A stretch of DNA of 64,000 bases, taken from Nitrosomonadales bacterium (GTDB taxonomy: Bacteria > Pseudomonadota > Gammaproteobacteria > Burkholderiales > Gallionellaceae). Where the stretch lies: contig JADKHS010000001.1 in assembly GCA_016721605.1 (NCBI GenBank), positions 62,001-126,000 of the forward strand, read 5' to 3'. The notes beneath the pieces are model-generated. The model saw only the letters and a list, made by a program, of their open reading frames with translations. It made no database searches and was not told where the DNA came from. Positions 1 through 10,022 of this stretch are shown here, in pieces (positions within the stretch are counted from its first letter, which is position 1; every line of letters starts with the position of its first letter). The position numbers were made by a program, and so were the translations under genes.

Positions 1-2
1 AA

Positions 3-350
3 AAAACGGTTGCGGTCGAACCTCCAATTTTGGCTGAGGGAATTGAAATGCGTATCCCGGAGAATAATTCCACAACCCTCCCAGAGAGCAATTACCCTAC
101 GCCACTTTTGCCGTTGAAGAATGCTGCACGTCCCTCTGCTTTGAATGCAAGTGTGGCAGCGCAACGTAGCGAACACAGTAGCCCTGGCCGACAAGGTCAG
201 GCCGATGAAATCACCGAAGTGCATGTGAGCATAGGCCGCATCGAAGTCACTGCCGTGCATGAGCCGCCACCACCCAAACGCCAGGCTCCGGCGTCAGCCA
301 AGCCGCTGTCGCTCGATGAATATCTTGCTCGCCGAGGTAAAAAAATATGA
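3..350 (+). CDS. Small conserved eCIS-locus protein, open at the 5' window edge
   Basis: The reading frame is open from the window edge, so the true start may lie upstream. Internal candidates are TTG at 30 and ATG at 48. The visible product is about 100-115 residues: a low-complexity N-terminus, a short beta-like segment (VHVSIGRIEVTAV, about residues 65-77 from the TTG), a proline-rich linker, and a C-terminal LSLDEYLARR motif. I recall small proteins with this IGRIEV...SLDEYL pattern in other eCIS clusters, but they have no assigned biochemical role. The stop overlaps the start of the DUF4255 gene (ATGA at 347-350), which suggests translational coupling. No signal peptide or membrane segment is seen. 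Confidence 0.7.
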   Translation, partial: KTVAVEPPILAEGIEMRIPENNSTTLPESNYPTPLLPLKNAARPSALNASVAAQRSEHSSPGRQGQADEITEVHVSIGRIEVTAVHEPPPPKRQAPASAKPLSLDEYLARRGKKI

Positions 351-1687
351 GCAGCGCTCTCGCCATTGCCGGGGTGACTGCCGTGTTGCGCGATCTGCTC
401 AATGACGGGTTGATCAACAATGACGCAACAGGCACTCTCGGCGCTACGGTTTCGGTAACCGCTGGGCCACCTGACCGGGTGATACCGGCAAACGGTGGCA
501 CTGAGTCCTCCCAACTCAATCTATTTATGTACCACGTTACGCCCAACAGTGGCTGGCGCAACGAAAGGTTTCCTTCGCTCGACGCCTCCGGTAACCAAAG
601 ATTATCCAACGCACCGCTCGCCCTCAACCTGCATTACCTGCTTTCAGCCCACGGCAGCGTAGACCTGCACGGTGAAATTCTGCTCGGTTATGCCATGCAA
701 CTTCTGCACGACACACCGATACTCAGCCGCAAAGCTATCCGGAAGGCACTCGATCCATCGCCTCCGGTAGGTGGCACGGCGCTTCCGCCTGCACTGAAAG
801 CCTTGGCGGATTCTGGACTTGAAAATCAGATCGAGCTGATCAAAATCACACCGGAATATCTCAACACCGAAGAAATGTCCAAGCTCTGGACCGCCACGCA
901 AAGTCATTTGCGTCCCACCGCAGCTTACATGGCCAGCGTAGTGTTAATAGAATCGAGCAAATCAATCCGATCTGCCCTGCCGGTGCTAACGCGGGGGCCT
1001 GTGGTAAAGCCCGATCCGCTAAATGTAGATACGTGGTACGAAAGTGGTATTACTGCTGTGGCGGGGCTTACCCCTCCTTATCCGATACTCGCTGGCATAG
1101 AGCTGCCCAACAAGCAAATAGCCGCACGCCTCGGCGAGACCATCAAACTGAAAGGCTACAATCTCAGCGGAACAAATCTTGTCGTGCGTTTTGCGCATCC
1201 CAGCCTGACGGCACCGATTGATATCGCTTTCGGTACTAATGCGAATGAAGAGAGTTTTTCAGTGGCCTTGCCCAATACCGCTCAGGACAACATCGACTGG
1301 CCTGCAGGTATATGGGAGGTAACTGCACTTTTACAACGCCCCGGTGAGACCGAAATCCGCAGTAGCAACTCGCTTGCGCTGTTCCTGGCACCGCGTATTG
1401 ACGTAGCGAGTTCCAGTGCCACACGCGACTCTTCCGGTGTAACCATCAATCTTGTCTTTGCTCCACAAGCCCGGCCCGCCCAACGAATAAGCCTCAATGC
1501 AGGGGGATATGAGGCGTCGCCAGAGAAATTTACCGTCCCAACAGCCAGTCTTCAATTCAAGTATGCGCAATTGCCTGCGGGGAACCACCTGTTGCGCTTG
1601 CGCGTGGATGGCGCTGACAGCTTGCTGGTGAACCGGCTTACTACGCCGCCGCAATTCGACAACACACAAGTGTTAACCGTGCCATGA
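347..1687 (+). CDS. DUF4255 (Pvc16_N) family eCIS tube-terminator/cap protein
   Basis: This 446-residue protein begins with a DUF4255/Pvc16_N domain (about residues 5-190), recognisable by the opening SALAIAGVTAVLRDLL followed by the LNLFMYHVTPNSGWRN and LALNLHYLLSAHG segments. Afp16/Pvc16 relatives cap the inner tube and set or terminate sheath length at the distal end of the particle. The C-terminal half (about 230-446) is beta-rich with Ig-like stretches and probably extends the cap. The gene starts inside the previous stop codon and its end overlaps the ATPase gene (ATGA at 1684), so it sits firmly in the eCIS operon. The domain assignment is from motif reading; the capping role is family knowledge. 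Confidence 0.9.
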   Translation: MSSALAIAGVTAVLRDLLNDGLINNDATGTLGATVSVTAGPPDRVIPANGGTESSQLNLFMYHVTPNSGWRNERFPSLDASGNQRLSNAPLALNLHYLLSAHGSVDLHGEILLGYAMQLLHDTPILSRKAIRKALDPSPPVGGTALPPALKALADSGLENQIELIKITPEYLNTEEMSKLWTATQSHLRPTAAYMASVVLIESSKSIRSALPVLTRGPVVKPDPLNVDTWYESGITAVAGLTPPYPILAGIELPNKQIAARLGETIKLKGYNLSGTNLVVRFAHPSLTAPIDIAFGTNANEESFSVALPNTAQDNIDWPAGIWEVTALLQRPGETEIRSSNSLALFLAPRIDVASSSATRDSSGVTINLVFAPQARPAQRISLNAGGYEASPEKFTVPTASLQFKYAQLPAGNHLLRLRVDGADSLLVNRLTTPPQFDNTQVLTVP

Positions 1688-3615
1688 ACGCCCCCGGCTC
1701 ACGCCACGACTGGACCGATGCAAATCAACGCCTGATGGTGGCTGAACTCGCCCGCATCAAGGCGCGTTTAGCGGGTGAAGAGCAGGAATCGGCAATGGCT
1801 ACAGCAGCCGAAATTCGCACGGCATTATCGGCACAGTCAGCCATAGATCGCTTGGCGGAATGCTTCGGTTTGAGCCCTTTTGAACGGGACATTCTCCTGC
1901 TTTGCGCAGGCGTGGAAATGGACGCAAAATTTGCCTCGCTGTGCGCCACTGCGCAAAGCAATCCCCTACGATCCTATGCGACATTCAGTTTGGCGCTTGC
2001 GACGCTGGAAGAACCGCATTGGAGTGCGCTTAGTCCGATACGCCCCCTGCGCCGGTGGCGCCTGATTGAGGTTGCGGAAGAAACCAGCCTGGCAAATGCG
2101 CGCCTACGCATAGATGAACGGGTACTGCACTTTTTGGCCGGGGTTAATTACCTCGACATCCGCCTGGAACCCCTGCTACAAAACAGCGGTGTAGCAGCGA
2201 CGATGGCGGATGTCCAACGCAAAACTGCACAAGCCATATTGGAGGCATTGCATGAGCGCAATGCTCCTGTCCCAGTAATCCAATTGCTGGGGGATGACCG
2301 CGATGGTCAGGCGGATATCGCGGCCAGCGTCGCAGCTGAACTCTTCGGAATGCAACTCCATATCCTGCGCGCGGAAGATATTCCAGCGGGAGTACATGAA
2401 CGTAATGCCTTCGCCGTGCTGTGGCAGCGGGAATCTGCGCTGCTGTCCAGCGCTTTGCTGATTGAATGCCGTGACCAGGCAAATACAGCCGCAGTCACGC
2501 GGCTTGCCGAAGATTTAAGTGGCTTGCTGTTTGTCTCCAGCCATGATCCGCTGGCGCTGCAACGCAGCACCTTGCGCTTCACCGTAAACAAACCGGACGC
2601 CACGGATCAGCGGCGCTTGTGGCAACAGGCATTGGGTTCGGCTGCGCATAAGCTTAATGGTTCATTGGATGGGGTCGCGTCGCAGTACCGATTGAGCGCT
2701 CAAACGATCTTGAGCACCGGTGCCGAAATCAGTAGCGCTATCAGCGCAAGTGATAATCCGGACGAACTGCTGTGGCGGGCCTGCCGCACTTTGGGGCGAC
2801 GGCAGCTGGATGATTTGGCGCAACGTGTTGAGCCGACCTCCCGCTGGGAAGATCTGATCCTGCCGGAACATCAGAAAGTAATCTTGGGCCAAGTCGCCAG
2901 CCATGTGCGCAACCGGCTCAAGGTCTGCGACGAATGGGGTTTTGCCCGCAAGAGTGCCCGCGGCATGGGCCTCAGCACCCTATTCGCTGGCGAAAGCGGA
3001 ACCGGCAAAACCATGGCTGCCGAAGTGCTGGCCAACGAACTGCACCTCGATCTCTATCGCATAGACCTATCCTCAGTGGTCAGCAAATACATCGGCGAGA
3101 CGGAAAAGAACCTACGCAAGGTTTTCGACGCCGCCGAGGACAGCGGCGCAATCCTGCTATTCGACGAGGCCGATGCCCTGTTCGGCAAACGCAGCGAAGT
3201 GAAAGACAGCCATGACCGCCATGCCAACATCGAAGTGAGTTATTTGCTGCAACGCATGGAGACTTACACCGGCCTTGCCATTTTGACCACCAATCTAAAA
3301 ACGTCACTGGATACGGCGTTTCAGCGGCGTTTGCGTTTCGTTGTGCAATTCACTTTCCCCGATACCGAACAGCGCGAGGCCATTTGGCGCAGCGTATTCC
3401 CTGACACCACGCCGACCCATAGCCTGGACTACCGCAAGCTGGCGCAGCTCCAGGTGGCAGGCGGCAACATCCGCAACATCGCCCTTAACGCCGCATTCTT
3501 GGCCGCCGATGCAGGCGAGGCTGTCGGCATGGTGCATCTGCTGCACGCCGCCCACGGCGAGGGGTCAAAGCGCGAGCGCCCTTTGACAGACGCAGAAACG
3601 CGGGGGTGGGTATGA
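1684..3615 (+). CDS. AAA+ ATPase of the contractile injection system (Pvc15/Afp15-like)
   Basis: The product has 643 residues. The N-terminal 380 or so are helical and degenerate. The C-terminal AAA+ module carries Walker A (GESGTGKT, near residue 436), Walker B (ILLFDEADALF, near 490) and a QRRLRF arginine-finger/sensor region near 544. Afp15/Pvc15 ATPases are conserved in eCIS loci and are thought to help particle assembly or cargo handling in the producing cell; they are not ClpV-type sheath recyclers. The start overlaps the DUF4255 stop and the stop overlaps the next gene, so synthesis is probably coupled. All key nucleotide-binding residues are visible, so the protein should be active. 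Confidence 0.92.
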   Translation: MNAPGSRHDWTDANQRLMVAELARIKARLAGEEQESAMATAAEIRTALSAQSAIDRLAECFGLSPFERDILLLCAGVEMDAKFASLCATAQSNPLRSYATFSLALATLEEPHWSALSPIRPLRRWRLIEVAEETSLANARLRIDERVLHFLAGVNYLDIRLEPLLQNSGVAATMADVQRKTAQAILEALHERNAPVPVIQLLGDDRDGQADIAASVAAELFGMQLHILRAEDIPAGVHERNAFAVLWQRESALLSSALLIECRDQANTAAVTRLAEDLSGLLFVSSHDPLALQRSTLRFTVNKPDATDQRRLWQQALGSAAHKLNGSLDGVASQYRLSAQTILSTGAEISSAISASDNPDELLWRACRTLGRRQLDDLAQRVEPTSRWEDLILPEHQKVILGQVASHVRNRLKVCDEWGFARKSARGMGLSTLFAGESGTGKTMAAEVLANELHLDLYRIDLSSVVSKYIGETEKNLRKVFDAAEDSGAILLFDEADALFGKRSEVKDSHDRHANIEVSYLLQRMETYTGLAILTTNLKTSLDTAFQRRLRFVVQFTFPDTEQREAIWRSVFPDTTPTHSLDYRKLAQLQVAGGNIRNIALNAAFLAADAGEAVGMVHLLHAAHGEGSKRERPLTDAETRGWV

Positions 3616-3866
3616 AACGCGTCGTCCTGCATATTGATAGTCTGGTATTGAAAGGTTTTCGGCACGAAGATCGGCATGGCATCGCCGAGGGCCTACAGCA
3701 GGAATTGACCCGTCTGTTTGCCAATCCACAGGCCGCCCAGCAGTTGGCGGCAAATGGTGATGTGTCACAGCTACGGCTCGGCAACATATCGATCGACCAG
3801 AATTCAAAACCGCAGCGCATCGGATCGCAAGTGGCGCAGGGTATTGGCAAGGGGATGAAGATATGA
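3612..3866 (+). CDS. Small conserved eCIS protein between ATPase and cargo genes
   Basis: The start is taken as ATG at 3612, which forms an ATGA overlap with the ATPase stop; a GTG at 3606 is also in frame. The product has 84 residues and begins MKRVVLHIDSLVLKGF, followed by RHEDRHGIAEGLQQELTRLF. Proteins with an 'IDxLVLxGF...HxIAEGLQQEL' pattern recur beside DUF4157 genes in eCIS clusters, but I know of no assigned function. It is soluble and has no signal peptide. The end overlaps the first DUF4157 cargo gene (ATGA at 3863), which fits a role such as cargo adaptor or chaperone; that role is inference from position only. Confidence 0.75.
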   Translation: MKRVVLHIDSLVLKGFRHEDRHGIAEGLQQELTRLFANPQAAQQLAANGDVSQLRLGNISIDQNSKPQRIGSQVAQGIGKGMKI

Positions 3867-4910
3867 GCACTTTTGCGACGCAAGAATACAGGTCCGATAA
3901 ATCACTGCTTTTGGGCAATTCTCCTAACGCGGAGTTGTTGTTGCAGCGCAAATATGCTTTAAGCGTGCCAAAGTCGCCATCGATCAGCGAATACGGGGGT
4001 AAGTCACGCTTGCAAGCCAAGCTCACTATAGGCTCCAGCAACGATCCATTAGAACAGGAAGCAGATCGGGTCGCGGACCAAGTGTTGGCCGCACCCGCTC
4101 ATTCCGCAGTGAGCGGAACCGCACCGCGCATCCAGCGCTTTACTGGGCAAGTGGCAGGAGATGCGGGAACTGTCCCCGCCAGCGTAGACCGGGTGCTAGC
4201 TGGTTCCGGTAGCCCACTTGACCCAGCAATACAGCAAGACATGGGCCAGCGCTTTGGTCATGATTTTTCGCAGGTGCGGGTGCATACTGATTTTGCCGCT
4301 AAGCAATCAGCGCAAGATATTAACGCCCACGCTTATACGGTCGGCCACAACATTGTGTTTGGTGCAGGTGGATTCGCGCCAGAGTCGCACGAGGGACGCA
4401 AACTGATTGCCCATGAGTTGACGCATGTGGTGCAGCAAACAGGCACGGCAGGGATCCATGCTGGCCAAAGCGGTGAAAAACTTACGGTATCCTCAGGGAG
4501 TAACCACACTATACAAAAACAGGAAGCCAAGCCTGATGCGAATCCTGAAAAAACAAAACTGATGACTCAACGCTTTCCGTCCAGCTTGCCGAACCCGACT
4601 TTCTAAGCCTCAAGCAGCCTTTTTCGAGCGGAATATTTTTCAGCTTTGGGATCCAACTTCAGCCCTGGGTGTATGGAAATACAATTTGGACTTCTTTAAA
4701 CGCTTTGGAGTGAGTGATAAATGGGCAGGCAAAGCCGCCAATCTGACCGCTCCGCTTGCCATTGATGCGCAATTAAAAGCCAGCAATCCCAAATGGTGGG
4801 AAATAACGGACAAAGAGTTAAAAACAACTTCAATTGTAGCGCCGATACCCATCTTTCAATTTGATGCCAATTTTAGCAATTGGAAGCCGCTACCATTTTT
4901 ACAGAAATAA
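3863..4910 (+). CDS. eCIS cargo 1: DUF4157 protein with unknown C-terminal domain (two frameshifts in this sequence)
   Basis: The first frame gives 247 residues and stops at 4606. An extra A in the A6 run near 4548 and an extra T in the T5 run near 4621 restore one reading frame to the TAA at 4908, about 349 residues in all. The restored tail reads through LAEPDFLSLKQPFFERN, LWDPTSALGVWKYN and DFFKRFGV, ending PLPFLQK. The eCIS core domain lies at about residues 115-195, with RFGHDFSQVRVH and a HELTH metalloprotease-like motif. Unlike its three paralogues it lacks the leader Cys4 knuckle: Tyr and other residues replace the cysteines. The C-terminal domain is unassigned, but its style recurs behind DUF4157 modules. 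The frameshifts could be real decay or sequence error. Confidence 0.85.
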
Positions 4911-4968
4911 TATTTGCATCCATTTAAAGATCAGATGAACTATAACCATCGCCAAGAGGGTTGAAGTA

Positions 4969-7642
4969 ATGAATACCGTTGCACCACTGCAGAATAGTGC
5001 CGCCAAGTCACCGCCTGTGGGCAAATCGCCTTACGCGGGATTGCTCTTGCAGCGCAAGTGCGCCTGCGGTGGCTCGGCGTCATTAAGTGGTGAATGCGGG
5101 GAATGCAATAAAAAACGTTTGCAAAAGAAACTCAGCATAGGCGCTAGTAACGATCCGCTGGAACAGGAAGCGGATCGGATTGCCGATCAGGTTTTGGCTG
5201 CACCGGCAAATACCCCAGTCAGCGGTACGCCACTGCGTATCCAGCGATTTACGGCTCAATCGATGGGGCAGGCAGATATAGCGCCTACAAGTGTTGACCG
5301 CGTGCTTTCCGGTTCCGGCAGGCCGCTGGAGCCGGCGCTGCGGCAAGACATGGAGCAGCGCTTTGGTCACGACTTTTCGCAGGTGCGGGTGCATACCGGC
5401 GCGGCTGCCGAGCAATCGGCTCGCGACGTGAACGCCAGTGCCTACACGGTCGGCCGTGACATCGTGTTCGGAGTCGGCAGCTATGCGCCTCGCAGTGAGG
5501 GTGGCCGCCGCCTGCTCGCACACGAGCTAACGCACACGCTGCAGCAAGAAGGGCACGGGCGCAGCGTCCAAAGAGCGCCTGCCGGGGGCTGCGCCGAGCC
5601 GGGTGACACGTGGCCGGAGGCCAGGGAGGAGAGTTCACGCGCCGGCATTAATGCGCACGATCAAATCCAGGAAAAGTTCTTCCCGCAGTTGGACATCGAG
5701 GCGGAGCTTCCGCGTGGCACGAAGGAGCGTCAGGTAAGGGCTGCCCAGAGAAAAACCGAAAGCCCGGCAAGCTCGATCTATGGCGGTCTGCCGGCGGGCG
5801 CACCGTTCAAATCGGCGAAATCAAATCCGTAAACAGCGAGGCGAAAGGACGCGACGAGGTTCAGCACTATCTCCTGCGCTACCGGCAGATGATCGAACGG
5901 CTGACGGGCGGTGGCTGCCATGAAACCGTCGCCGACCAGAAGGACGAAGAGTTCGTCTCGAGTTGGCTCCACCGCAACCTGAAGAAAGGCGAGCTACCCG
6001 AGGCGGTAGCGCTGAACAGTGTCGTTCCAGCCACGAAGACGCTCGTGGGTGTCTATCGCGGAAACCCGAAAAAAGACTTGTATTGCAAACTGGTACAGGG
6101 CGGGACAGTTGTCTACTGGTGCGCGAAGAAGGACGGTTCACAGCAGGAAGACGAGTCGAAGCGCAAAGCCGACGCCAAGTCCCGCGACGTGCCCGCCTCG
6201 AAACAGGACGACAATAACAAAAAGCGGCCAAAGGCCGAGGCCGATGACCTCAACTGGTGGCTGCTCGGTGGCGGGGGTGCGCTCGTGACCACTGCCGCAC
6301 TTGCGCCGAAGCTTCTGAAGCCAAAGGTGCCCACCATCAAACCTCCTGTTGTGCCTACAGCTCCTTCTATGAAGGCACCGGTGACCGCAACACCAAAAGG
6401 CGGCGGCGTCAGGCCGATCACTTCAGCAAGGTCCTACCGACCTCCCGGAGCTCCGAAATCCGGCGGTGGCGCGGGCAGAGTTGCCGGCGGTATCGGATAG
6501 CGGCCGGCTTCGCCTTTGCGCTGTGGGAACTACATTCATTGATGGGCTCGTATGGCGATGCGAAAGACCAGATCGAAGCGATGCGGGCGTACCAGGATCA
6601 GTTCTGGAAAGAGTGGGAGGAGCACGAAGCCCAGCGGAAGGCAGCGGCTAAGAATGCTCCGCTTCCGGACGTCGGCACGGCGCCGCCACCTCCGCTGAAG
6701 AGACAGCCCGACCCGGAGCCGCCCAAACCGGTCGAAAAGAAGGTCAAGATCCGCCTCTACAGCATCGACCGTGCGATGAAGATTGGCGTGCAAGAGGTCG
6801 AGGTTTCGTCTTCGACGCCCGATGCTTTCTACTACCCGGTGCGGTTCTGGTCATTGACGTCGCCTGGCAAGACCGCCTTTGACTTCGATGCAAGTCGCGC
6901 TGACTGCTCGAAGACCAACTCCGGCGCCGGAGCGATTTCGGGCTGGAAAGAATTCGACGGCTACGCCACGACGTATGATACCGGTCGTCTGAAGGGAGTG
7001 CTCACCGCCCAGCTCGATATCATCCGATTGCGGTGCGTTGCGTCGAACAAGATCCCGAAGGCGGCGCAACTTGACACCGACGAAGTAAGCGCGACGATCC
7101 TTTTGTCCGATACCCCCGTCGACGTAACCGCAACGTGCAGGCGGACTGGAGGCGGTGTGTGGGCGTGTGAAAAAACAGGAGATTTCGCCGATCTGAAACA
7201 GGAGACGGACGACCCCGATTCGAACGAGAAGTACAAGTTCGAACTCTATTTGACGCTCGATCGGGTGCGGAACGGCGAGAGCCAGCACCACGCGCGGACC
7301 ATCGTCGCGTGGCTCGGCAATCCCGATCATCCGGTACCCGAGCCAACGATCCGCACTGAAGGCAGCATTCCCTCCGACGTCACGAATTGGAAGCAGTACC
7401 CCGCTGGCTCGGCGCTCGCTTACTTGCTCGAAAACTATGGTAAGTGGGTGCCTGATGAGCTCCACCGAGCTTCCCCAAGATCTGAAAGAGATCAATGGAG
7501 ATATCAATGGGGTCGAGATATCAATGGGAGATATCAATGGTGGGGTCAGACTCGATTGGTAGTGAACAATCATATATTGGAACGAGGGAGAGCCATGCAG
7601 AAGAAAAGCTATCAAGCAAGTACATCGATACTCAGGAGGTGA
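4969..7642 (+). CDS. eCIS cargo 2: long DUF4157 protein (two frameshifts in this sequence)
   Basis: The gene is seen as three pieces in different frames (4969-5832, to 6500, to 7642). One added base near 5804 (CCG to CCGG) and one near 6496 (GG to GGG) join them into about 891 residues. The leader has a CxCG...CxxC knuckle (about 26-46), the DPLEQEADRIADQVL segment, then the DUF4157 core with HELTH (about 187-191). The middle, after repair, contains VQIGEIKSV and a conserved-looking RDEVQHYLLRYRQMIERL; the ExK suggests a nuclease-like fold only weakly. A Gly/Ala-rich hydrophobic stretch around the second break (GGIGIAAGFAFALWELH) may be membrane-active. The remaining 340 residues are beta-rich and unrecognised. 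The tail past about 7450 is repetitive and may be altered. Confidence 0.85.
7488..7540 (+). repeat. Imperfect GATATCAATGG repeats at the end of cargo 2
   Basis: Four imperfect copies of a GAGATATCAATGG-like unit lie in this 53-base stretch (the first lacks TA), followed by TGGGGTCAGACTCGATTG. The repeats fall in the last codons of cargo 2, where the protein turns from normal composition into Trp/Arg-rich sequence. A separate frame starting at ATG 7454 reads through the same repeats more naturally (MSSTELPQDLKEING...) to a TAG at 7560. The 3' end of the cargo, or a small downstream gene, may therefore have been altered here. Confidence 0.6.
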
Positions 7643-7646
7643 AGCA

Positions 7647-9388
7647 ATGAGTACCGCTGCACCACTTCAGAACACGGCTGCCAAGTCTCCGCTTGTGGGT
7701 AAATCATCTCACGCGAAATTACTATTGCAGCGCAAGTGCGCCTGCGGCAACTCGGCATCATCGCCATTAAGTAGTGTATGCGGGGAATGCAATAAAAAAC
7801 GTTTGCAAAAGAAACTCAGTATAGGCGCTAGTAACGATCCGCTGGAACAGGAAGCGGATCGGGTCGCGGATCAGGTATTGGCAGCACCCGCACATTCCAC
7901 AGTCAGCGCCGCAACACCGAGCATCCAGCGCTTTATGGGTCAAGCGACAGGGAATTTAGATGCTGCACCACCTAGCGTGGATCAAGTGCTTTCTGGTTCC
8001 GGCAAGCCGCTGGATTCTGCATTACAGCAGAGCATGGAACAGCGCTTCGGACATGACTTTTCGCAGGTGCGCGTGCATACCGGCCCGGCTGCCGAGCAAT
8101 CAGCACGGGACGTAAACGCCCATGCATACACGGTGGGACACAACATTGTGTTCGGTGCAGACCAGTTTGTGCCGGGGTCGCACGAAGGGCAGCGGCTACT
8201 TGCCCATGAGTTGACGCATGTGGTACAGCAATCAGGTTCAGATAGGATTCGTGTTGGTCAAAGCAATGAAAGCAGCAGTCTGCCCACTAATTCTCATGTC
8301 GTGCAACGGCAGCCGGCTCCGCCCAAGAAATGGAAAATACTCTCGCTAAACGAGATCAAGTCTGACTCCATGCGCGAGAAGCGTCGTGAAAAATCAGGAC
8401 AGGTCGAAGCCAAAGCCTGCCGAACGACCGGAAAAATCGGTAAACAATTAACTAAAGAAGACTGTCCAACTGTTCTGGAACCGGGTAAAGAGGTTAACAT
8501 CGTCAAGAAACTACATGACGGCTTCTGGCTACAGATCGAGAACACGGGCTTTGCCGATATTGGGCCTAAAGAGCTGACATATGTTCTCGGAGCATTTGTT
8601 GATGAACCAATCTCCCCGTTGGATTCGGGCGAAAGTTGGCTGACCCCAGTTCGAGCATCAGCAAGTCCTGGGATTTGTACCGGAAAGCCCAAGCTGATCC
8701 GACCCAACCGAATCTGAAGCTAGTCTGGGCATCGCGTAGCGAAGTAAAGGCTTGGCTGACAAGCATAGGCAAAACGCTGGCCCCGCAAGGTGCCAAGCTG
8801 ACACGGCGCAATCTGGATGATTATCGGCGTATTTATGCGTCTGCCGAACAACTGTGGATAGCAAGCGATGAATTGCTCGCGCTGCACAAGTATCCTGAAG
8901 CAGCTAAGGACACCTACACAGAGTGGGCGGTAGGCAGCGGCAAAGATCAGGGTGATAGCATCCATGCCAAAAACGTTCCCACTACGGCCAAGTATCACAT
9001 AGACATCTTCGGCGAGGGTTACTTCAAAGGGGCGGTCAACATTGGCATGGCCGAACGCACCAGCACCACCGGCATCAGCAACTCACGCGTGCCCAATTTG
9101 ATTTACCGCAAATTTTCCCGCAATAACACCAACACGCTGCCGATCGCTGACCATGTTGCGGATTTGGTCACTTCAGAAAACGGTCCCATTGAAATGCCGG
9201 GTCTCGCCGAAGAGATTGCCCGCATCATCTCCCCTGGTGGCACCATCGTGCTTATCAATCCGGTAAGTGAAAAGGCCAGCCACGACAAGGTCGCCAAAGC
9301 GACGGGCGGTACCGTTAATCAGGTACTTGCCAAGAACAGCAGGAACGTAGAAACCGTACAGACGACGATTGTCGTTCCAGGACCTTAA
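7647..9388 (+). CDS. eCIS cargo 3: DUF4157 protein with SAM-methyltransferase-like C-terminus (one frameshift in this sequence)
   Basis: Frame one runs 7647-8717; the other frame runs on to 9388. One extra A in the AAA at 8632-8634 fuses them (…SGEKLADPSSS…) into about 580 residues. The leader has KCACG...CGEC (zinc-knuckle-like) and the DUF4157 core with HDFSQVRVHTG and HELTH (about residues 125-195). A middle region (about 235-330) may be SH3-like. The last 150 or so residues resemble a class I SAM-dependent methyltransferase: YHIDIFGEGYF (motif I-like), LPIADHVADLVTSENGPIE, then EEIARIISPGGTIVLINP. This would make it a modifying effector delivered by the particle; that is inference. An unrecognised gene follows after 2 bp. 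The gene is preceded by a good AGGAGGTGAAGCA ribosome-binding site. Confidence 0.85.
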
Positions 9389-9390
9389 CC

Positions 9391-9825
9391 ATGTCCTACA
9401 AAGTCACCCGTAATCAAGATAGTTGCCCGAGCATTACTTTAACGGACGAGCCACCGTATGTTCAAGCATTGGTTGCGGCACCTTCTGCGCGGGAGCCCGA
9501 GCTCAATACGGACAATTGGCTGGTAATGGCCTTCGCCGTCTGGAGCACGCCAGACAACTTAGCCATCCAAACGGCTCTTGATGTGGCCAGACGCTTTGGT
9601 GGAAAACTTAATCTTGGACTACGCCCCTTCGATGATATGGAAGAACTTGGCGCTTGGTGTCCCGGCTTAGAGTACTGTGGGCAAAGTCCGCTTTGGGTGT
9701 TGCTCCGTGATGGCGAGGTATGTATGAAGCGCAGTGGGATTTTTGCAGTTGATGAACTAGCCGGGGTGATTGGCGATGCCTGTGACCAATTTAGCAGTCG
9801 CAAAATGATTGAAAAGCCCGCGTAA
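9391..9825 (+). CDS. Unrecognised 144-residue protein directly after cargo 3
   Basis: The start ATG is 2 bp after the stop of cargo 3, so the two are probably co-translated. The protein is soluble, lacks a signal peptide and has no domain I can name. The order of elements (NWLVMAFAVWSTPDN, LGLRPFDDMEELGAWCPG, PLWVLLRDGEVCMKRSG, then a helix) is compatible with a thioredoxin-like fold without a CxxC motif; this is a weak structural guess. Its position behind a presumed modifying effector suggests a cognate immunity protein, chaperone or loading factor. It has no counterpart behind the other three cargos. Confidence 0.7.
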   Translation: MSYKVTRNQDSCPSITLTDEPPYVQALVAAPSAREPELNTDNWLVMAFAVWSTPDNLAIQTALDVARRFGGKLNLGLRPFDDMEELGAWCPGLEYCGQSPLWVLLRDGEVCMKRSGIFAVDELAGVIGDACDQFSSRKMIEKPA

Positions 9826-10022
9826 GGTGGGTGGAGAATTCGCCGTATGATAACGCGGGCGGCAATGGCTTAGCATATTGCGCCGAATGGAAGGTGATTG
9901 ATACCTCCATTGCAATACTTGATTGACAGTGAGTAATCGTCATCAGAATAAGAGAAAACTTATCTTAACTGCGCAGAAGAAAAGTAATCCAGTAAAGCCC
10001 CTGATAACCAGGAGATAAAGTA

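Noticed and set aside
3863..4606. HELTH in DUF4157 proteins as proof of a zinc protease
   Set aside because: The HExxH-like motif is a family feature, but proteolytic activity cannot be claimed from it; it is described only as metalloprotease-like.
6851..7615. 254-residue minus-strand frame opposite cargo 2
   Set aside because: No family, no ribosome-binding site, and the + strand frame continues naturally into the DUF4157 protein after one-base repair.
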